A stretch of DNA of 64,000 nt from Phoronis australis (Eukaryota; Phoronida; Phoronidae): positions 6,304 through 70,303 of the forward strand of contig NMRA01000665.1 of NCBI GenBank assembly GCA_002633005.1. The letters are read 5' to 3'. Numbering within the stretch: position 1 is the first letter of the stretch; each line of letters opens with the position of its first letter. The position numbers and the translations under genes were made by a program. Of this stretch, positions 57,801 to 64,000 are shown one piece after another. The notes under the pieces were generated by a model that saw nothing but the letters and a program-made list of their open reading frames with translations, was not told the DNA's origin and searched no databases.

Positions 57801-60800
57801 CTACAGCCTATTCTGTTCAGCGCTATGATGAGTTCATGTGGAGCTCGAGAGTAATTTCTTTGTACTAGTCATGTTCTGATTCTAATTTGTATACTATGCT
57901 TAGTTGCATTCATGGACTGCATTTGTCATTGATTATTCTGAACAAGGGAATGATTAAATTGTAAAAAGAGGTGCTCTCAGATTTTTTCAACTATCAGCTT
58001 TCCAATCCAACCCAAGTAGTAGGCTTCATATGATGCACTTCTGAACAAAGCTCAATGCAGAAGATTTGGGGTATGTGCGGTCCCCTCAAAATTTCTGCCT
58101 TCTGTTACTTTCAAAAGGCGACCCCAATGATTGCAAAACATATATCTGGGTTAGAGACACTGCTTTTGAGAGTGCCTGCGGAAGGGAGTTTTTTGAAACG
58201 CAGGGCTCAGATTTTGTTTGGCGACATGGTAAAAATCCCCAAGTTGCCTCAAAGTCACCACGCTCACATCCAAATACTACAGGAAGTAAACAGATTTTAG
58301 TTATAATTGTTCTGTAAAAAATGAAAGCGTCCTGATCGCTTACTATTTTCGCCAGTAGAGGGCGAGCTTGTGCGCAATATTGAGCATGAAGGGGAAATAT
58401 TTATTGCCAAGATGATATACTCCTAAGTTTCTTTTCTACTAAATAAGAGCTACGGGGCTTTCTCTGGTGTTCTGGCAGACAATTGTTCAATTTTCCGGTT
58501 CTTCACCTCTCAGATATCCGTTTTTCAGTTTCGCCCGTTTCCAATTTTGTGTCACTTGTAAGGGCCAGGGCTTTGGCAACTCTCGGATTCAGCGAGCATT
58601 TCCCGGTATTTTTGAAATCAGTCCTGTTTGGCGACTTGTTGTTATCCTGAGTGTGGAGCCCTGCCAGTGCTTGAACATAAGATAAGGAGCTGACGTGTGT
58701 GCAGCGCATTTTGTAAGAGACAGCCTCTTGCTTTGTTTAGACTGAATGAGTTGCTAATTGCTTATGATTATCCGTTGTTTTCAGCCAAGTATATGATAGA
58801 CAAGATCGGCTTCGTGAAGGGCATTCCAGATACCACCACCACTGACAAATTATTGGAAGCCTTCGCTGGCGCTAGCAAGGTCTTTCTGCCTACTGAAAGC
58901 AATGGAGATCTGCGTGGGTATGTAGTGGGGACTCCTTTGAACTAGGGATCATTCTTAATGATGTGAAATTGCAAATTGGATGCGTTCACTAATGCAGATT
59001 TTACACAATGTATCTTTTAAATCTCGTATTTTGGGATAAGAAAACAATTTCCAGTTTCTTCAGGGAATTGAATAGCAAAAGAGTGATTATCAAAAAGCTG
59101 ACCGGTTAGCCATCTCGCTGTACATTGTACTGTCTTGTATGTAGTCACGAGTGTTCAGACAAAATGACAGGAATTCACTGTCATGGCAGCAGGCTTGTCT
59201 TCCCTCGTGATCAAGAATGAAGGATAATTACCAGAACTCTTAATAAGGTCATTCTGCTGTCTTAATAGGTATTACTAGGAAATTTTGTTGTTAAGAGAAT
59301 CAACTTTCTTGAAAAACGGTATTTTACTTCTGTCATATTCTCTTCATGACTTCCGACATTTTTTTGATGATAAATATCCATTTTATCACGGCAGAGCAAA
59401 TTTTGCATCCCGGTACTTATAGAATCGCATTTCATTTTGCTTTCCCAACAGATACGCTTATGTGCAGTTTGAGTCGAGTGAGGCCAAGGCAAAGTGTATG
59501 TTTGCCAAGCAGAAGAATATGGTTGACGGGGTCGAGGTCTCGGTGAACTCACTGAAGCGATACAACCAGAGTAAGGAATTGGCTGGTAGCCGTGGTAACA
59601 GACCCGCGAGACATTTCGTCCAGATCCTGAATTGCTAATTACTTACCTGGGCGCATGGTGTGATGTTTTTCTCGAAATTGTACAACATGAAAATATTTTT
59701 GAAATTTTCCAATCTCCTTAAGTACAAACTCAAGGTAGTTGTCTATCATTCTGTGCTCAAATATATGATGGATTAGGCATGCAAGTGTTTAGTCGTAATT
59801 TGCTCTTGGTGGTCTCGGCACTCGAGCTAGAAACTAGAGACCTCAAAATTTCAAGTAAAAACTCCACATTTTGAGTTCATTTCTTTAGTATTGGGTCATC
59901 AGGTGCAAGGCTCCAGTATAAGATTATCCAACATGTTGGCAAATTAAGATTACAAAATCTATCCATATCCGTCACAGCTCTGCCGTTTTTGGGGTCCAGT
60001 CAAGAAATTATATTTTAGTTTTTACAACACTATAATTTGAATTTCGTGATAAACATCCAAAAAGTACCCATTTTCAATGGCACCTTATTAAGAATGTGAA
60101 TTATAAAAAACAATTTCAATCATACAGAACTTTGAAGAATGATTGCATTTAAATCATAATATATGCTTCTGGTTGTTTTTTTCTGAAATGGAATGTTCGA
60201 ATGTTAGCCACATTTTTTTCCTTTAACTTGTGGTGATTTTTTGCAATAATTGTAAATGTGGCCATCAGCACGAAGGTGTGCCGCTTTTCAAAAAGGAAGT
60301 TGGCGAAATCCTCGACCAAAATCAGTTCGGTTTTCGGAATCAAAATGAAGTTGGCAAAATCCTCGACTAAAATGAGTTGGGTTTTCGGACTAAAATTTCT
60401 TCGGAAAGTTTTCACCGATTTACTGTGTAATTTATTGTCTGGTTTTCTTGGGGGATTTTGTTGTAAATCAGATGACATCTGTTATTGCTACTTTCAGTCT
60501 TCAACACACCATCTAAGACACAATCACAGGGCCCACAGCGACCTCAGTATCAGCCATCGGTCTCTCAACCCAAGAAGCGTCCTTTCTCCACTTCAGCGGC
60601 GACGCATGTTGGAGCTAAAAGAAACCGCACCAATAGCAGTGGTGGTGGACAACACGCGTCTAATATGGGGTCACCCAGAGGTCAAATCCAGAACCGGCAG
60701 CAAGCTGGCGGCCGTTTTCAAAATGCCTCTCAAGGTCGCAACAGCGGTCGTAACCAAGGTATGGGGCGGATGCAGGCCGGGGGTATGCAGCAGTTTCCAT

Positions 60801-60973
60801 ATCAAGACCCCCGCATGGAAAGATTCAGTGGTCAACAAAGAAACTTCCCCAACCTGATGTCTAGTCCTGCTCAGTCGTTGAACGCTCGCGCCCAGCAGGG
60901 GTTGTCAGCACCAGCTGCCATGGAGCTGTTGGATACTCTCAACCAGCTGGTCAACCGGTCTGCTAGAGGGTGA
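48813..60973 (+). CDS. Nucleolin-like RNA-binding protein
   Basis: Exons: 48813-48830, 52325-52508, 53775-54113, 54622-54666, 56193-56346, 57262-57392, 57695-57763, 58118-58228, 58785-58917, 59452-59570, 60498-60973. They join in frame to 592 codons plus TGA. Exon 1 encodes only MPRKKV before GTAAGT and fits phase 0 with GAARKQQEKK of exon 2. Residues about 7-182 are acidic, with four 10-residue repeats of the EQQK(S/G)V(D/Q/E)G.. type. Exons 4-8 encode a diverged RRM-like region. Exons 9-10 form a clear RRM with RNP2-like IGFVKGIP and RNP1 RGYAYVQF; its 'VFLPTESNGDLRGYAYVQF' resembles nucleolin RRMs. The last 155 residues are rich in Gln, Gly, Arg and Asn. Nucleolins act in rRNA synthesis and processing in the nucleolus; an hnRNP-like role is the alternative. 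A GT donor (60970) overlaps the stop, so a further exon cannot be excluded. Confidence 0.72.
51873..52185. mobile_element. Truncated copy of the foldback element, in intron 1 of the nucleolin-like gene
   Basis: It starts ACAGTGCCACCGTCTC and follows the left arm of 3479-4075: 'cttcata.(a/g)ccggaagctttt..gcgaat', 'caccttaggagg.cgtc', 'aattccttccaa.tc.aacaaatactccagt.atcaa' and 'gatgtcatatccc'. It ends just after the centre of the palindrome, so the right arm is missing. The terminal hairpin CCACCGTCTC/GAGACGGTGG is perfect. It ends about 140 bp before exon 2. Confidence 0.8.
53919..54038 (+). repeat. 30-bp coding minisatellite (four 10-residue repeats)
   Basis: The unit GAGCAACAAAAGAGCGTGGA... 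repeats about four times in exon 3 of the nucleolin-like gene, encoding EQQKGVQGDQ, EQQKSVDGQK, EQRESVEGDG and EQQKSMEGEE. The repeats keep frame and are all acidic/polar. Confidence 0.88.
55279..55378. repeat. 20-bp tandem repeat, five copies
   Basis: The unit TTCAAGCTTGACCAATATTG is near-perfect in the first two or three copies and decays towards the 3' end. Located in the intron between exons 4 and 5 of the nucleolin-like gene. Confidence 0.88.
56718..56835. repeat. G-rich tandem repeat, about six units of ~20 bp
   Basis: The unit GGGGGAATATTGTGGCGA varies between copies. Intronic (between exons 5 and 6 of the nucleolin-like gene). The recurrent G runs could form G-quadruplex structures on this strand. 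Confidence 0.8.
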
Positions 60974-62349
60974 GTCTTACCAATCAACCAGTAGATGTCT
61001 CTGTGTATCCACTTATTCTGGCCCAGCTTAATTTGTAAATCTTTCAGGGTGACTTTTTCATACTATGCATGACCTTTGAAACACCTTTCAGTCATCACAT
61101 ATTGGACTTAGAGGGAGGGAACACTTTCTGACTTCAGCATTACAATGCTTCCAACTGTCCCAGAATGTGGCGCGTTGTCTCGCGTGTCCTGAGGTTAACC
61201 TCACGCGACAGTGTCTGTGATGTCGTGTGTGCAGACGTTGTTTGTGTTGTTGCCTCTTGAACAAATTATGTTTACTGCGGACCTTGCGTAGTTTACGCTT
61301 AATAAGTATGGAAGGTACTGCACTCTTGTGGTTTCCCCTATCAGCCTTCATGGCCTTTTATGACCTGTTGACCTCGGCCTATGAAACAGTGGGTTCTCAT
61401 GAGGCCTACTCTGGTCACTGATAGGTGTCTCCACCAGTGTTTTCTTGCTGTGTGACTGTGCGTTCATCCAACCACCAGAGGTGTTGATAACACTAACGTA
61501 TGAAACTTTGTGAGCGCTCCTTGCACCTACTGGCTCGAGTCCTTGTACGCGTGAAGACAGGACACGCTTTAATTTTGATGTTTTCAGCTATATTAGTTGT
61601 TTACGATGTGACTGGCTACTAGATAAGTTATAGTCAAGTACTTGCTAGATCAGTACACAACTGGGTGTTACACTGATAAGGAGCTACACCTGCTGAGGTA
61701 AACAACTGGATGCTCTGTTTTGATCTGTAATATCTCCATGGAAATGGTGATTTTCACCTGGTCACCTGACTGTCTTCCATCGTATTTCGGAAAAGGTGTC
61801 GGCCTTGCCATATACCCTTAAACAGAACAGCGCGAGTACTTGTCATAGTTACTGCAAACTTGAGACAGTGTACGCTTACGGCACAAATTTACTGCACTTA
61901 TTAGGGAACTTTGATGTAAGCTGAATATATATCCAATACACTACAGTTGTGATGGCCTACACCGATCCAACAGACAATTTTAATCAGGTACAAAAGTTGG
62001 AGCTCCGATGGAACAGTCGAGCAAACAGGTGATGCAGTGATTGGGCATTCTCCTAGATTGTGGTACGAGGACTCGAATGCCATGCCCAGCCCTAAGTCCA
62101 CTCATAAAAGGGTAGGCTTGGATTGTGGAGGTCACGTGACTGATTAGCATTTGGTCGTGCACAGGCAGGTTCGCAGTTAGTAAATTTTGTGCACTTCGTG
62201 AGACTTTGATGTCATGGATAAAGCAACTGATTTGCAGCCTGAGTATTCTCATGGATCACATGTCTGATGTACGTTCTCGAAGTGTATTCTAGTTTCATAT
62301 GGAGAAACACTCGTCCACAGTCTCTGCACCAACTGCAGACTGTTAAAAC
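60974..62349. other. Noncoding stretch downstream of the nucleolin-like gene
   Basis: No supported gene. It is likely 3' untranslated or intergenic sequence. Confidence 0.5.
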
Positions 62350-63394
62350 TACGATTAGCTATTGTCATGCCTCCCTTATCAGTCAACACTGTTGACATGT
62401 AATGACCCCCCTCATTACTTGGATGAACTTTACCTAGTTGTTTCATGCAGTGAGATTCAGATTATCAATGTGGTCTCGGGCAATGAGATTTAAGCCTGCG
62501 TATATCTTAAGCCATGCTCTTGTAACAGACATGTTACAGAATCAAGTCTGGTTTTCCTGCCTGAACAGACAGCTGTCATGCCATCTAGTGTTGATGCAGG
62601 CAACCAGCCAGATGGATTGTTAACTAAGTGAGATTGCATGTGCTTTCGAAAGCTCAGAAATTAATGTCTTCAAACAAAAATGAAAGAAGTTGAAGACGAT
62701 TTGTCATGCTAAAATTCTGCCTATGAGCTCCAGCCTGATCATGGTAGTTTTGGAAACAAGAAGTGTTTTGAAACCCCATGCAGCGCCATCTTGGGGAAAT
62801 CATTGTCTTTATTTCGGGTTTTGGAGTTGAGCCCTTTTAGACCGGCAGCCCAGAGCACTTAGCATAGATGAACGAGGTACCAACATCTGACCACGGGAGC
62901 ATTTAAANTACGATTAGCTATTGTCATGCCTCCCTTATCAGTCAACACTGTTGACATGTAATGACCCCCCTCATTACTTGGATGAACTTTACCTAGTTGT
63001 TTCATGCAGTGAGATTCAGATTATCAATGTGGTCTCGGGCAATGAGATTTAAGCCTGCGTATATCTTAAGCCATGCTCTTGTAACAGACATGTTACAGAA
63101 TCAAGTCTGGTTTTCCTGCCTGAACAGACAGCTGTCATGCCCTCTAGTGTTTATGCAGGCAACCAACCAGATGGATAGTTAACTAAGAGAGATTGCATGT
63201 GCTTTCGAAAGCTCAGAAATTAATGTCTTCAAACAAAAATGAAAAGTTGAAGACGGTTTGTCATGCTAAAATTCTGCCTATGAGCTCCAGCCTGGTCATG
63301 GTAGTCTTGGAAACAAGAAGTGTTTTGAAGCCCCATGCAGCGCTATCTTGGGGAAATCATTGTCTTTATTTCAGGTTTTGGAGTTGAGCCCTTT
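62350..63394. repeat. ~487-bp tandem near-duplication with a single N between
   Basis: 62350-62837 and 62909-63394 are about 97% identical, from TACGATTAGCTATTGTCATG to GGAGTTGAGCCCTTT. 71 bp of unique sequence and the N at 62908 lie between. The pattern suits two haplotypes or overlapping contigs placed in series, or a real recent duplication. Confidence 0.92.
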
Positions 63395-63542
63395 GTTTTG
63401 TTACACACAATAATGCCATGAAGTTTAGTGATGAATTATTTCAAGGGTAAGGTTTATTGCAGTATAAAGCTTAAAATGTCAACTTGAGCTCTGCTCGGGA
63501 CTTAACTCAGCTTATTTTGTAACTTGAAATATTTCTCATTTG

Positions 63543-63548
63543 AATAAA
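63543..63548 (+). terminator. Possible polyadenylation signal
   Basis: AATAAA about 2.6 kb after the nucleolin-like stop codon. Its assignment to that gene is uncertain. Confidence 0.2.
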
Positions 63549-63655
63549 TGTAAAGTCAGAACAAAGCAAGACTTACCACCGGAAAACTTACCTGTCCCAG
63601 CACAATACTTACACCAGTTGTGAGCCCGGGTTGTGCAAACGTTTACCCACTTAAG

Positions 63656-63984
63656 TTAAAGGGACATTACCTGGCGAAAAGTAATTCTGAGTTCAACCTC
63701 AGAACGTGCAGTCCCCATGTCGCAGTGGAGTCAAATGCCATTCAATAAATTTCATTGTAGTTTTTATTAGCGTATTTTCACTGGTAAAGCCACCAGCCTC
63801 GATTTCAACGAATCTCGGGCAGACAATGTCAAGAATTGATATTTTGTAATAAAATCACCAAAATCACAATGGATTTAGTTAATGTATAGTTCTGGTCGAT
63901 GTTAATAATTTACGAAGTCTGTCCCACCCTACAATAATCTCCATAATTCATTTTTCTGCCATAAAACTGGTAGTGTCCCTTTAA
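63656..63984. mobile_element. MITE-like element with TTAAAGGGACA ends
   Basis: It begins TTAAAGGGACATTACC and ends GGTAGTGTCCCTTTAA, so the 16-bp ends are inverted repeats with one mismatch. 329 bp, no coding capacity. Outer TTAA suggests a piggyBac-type target, though that TTAA could be part of the ends. Confidence 0.82.
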
Positions 63985-64000
63985 AGCTGCTTATTTTCAA

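Noticed and set aside
60258-60857. 199-codon plus-strand frame overlapping the last exon of the nucleolin-like gene
   Set aside because: It is out of phase with the upstream exon; the frame from 60498 joins the RRM in phase and has the expected Gln/Gly/Arg-rich composition.
1-64000. CRISPR arrays, operons, bacterial promoters or ribosome-binding sites
   Set aside because: Spliced animal genes and LTR elements show nuclear eukaryotic DNA; the tandem repeats lack unique spacers.

Overview
The window is nuclear DNA from an animal. It has AT-rich introns with canonical GT-AG junctions, animal gene families (SLC5 sugar cotransporter, sushi/CCP-module protein, nucleolin-like RNA-binding protein), and a load of BEL/Pao and Gypsy LTR retrotransposons and inverted-repeat elements. 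Gene families, intron style and repeat types suggest a marine invertebrate such as an amphioxus, hemichordate or mollusc. The sequence alone does not fix the species. Two runs of N (12000-12223 and 27443-27550) and four isolated N bases (9402, 13674, 14987, 62908) are assembly joins.

Layout. Bases 1-11716 hold no gene I can support. They contain dispersed repeats: a foldback element with target-site duplication (3479-4075), a 2-kb inverted-repeat-bounded block (5357-7374), a pair of short inverted-repeat elements (7968-8106 and 9853-9990), members of a GGATCCAGG-type repeat family, and an array of degenerate 21-bp repeats (11150-11610). Bases 11717-18571 are one BEL/Pao retrotransposon flanked by a GAATA duplication. 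It keeps an open gag-protease frame but has lost all of pol, and its 5' LTR is split by a decayed Gypsy element (about 12224-15656).

Bases 20529-34625 (+) carry a 13-exon SGLT-type Na+/solute cotransporter. Its middle coding part (about 120 residues) is missing, probably in the assembly gap at 27443-27550. Bases 37661-44330 (-) carry a secreted or membrane-tethered protein of at least five CCP/sushi-type modules, one per exon, all in phase 1. Bases 48813-60973 (+) carry an 11-exon nucleolin-like RNA-binding protein: acidic N-terminus with a 10-residue tandem repeat, RRM-type domains, and a Gln/Gly/Arg-rich tail. The rest (60974-64000) is noncoding as far as I can see. It contains a ~487-bp tandem near-duplication interrupted by a single N and an inverted-repeat element at 63656-63984.

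The three host genes have unrelated roles (solute uptake, extracellular recognition, RNA binding), and nothing suggests they are co-regulated. I did not find a clearly new multi-gene system. The strongest candidates for unusual biology are the foldback family with base-paired ends that appear to co-vary, the pol-less BEL element with an antisense reading frame in its LTR, the SGLT with a changed sugar-site residue, and the 21-bp inverted repeat array.
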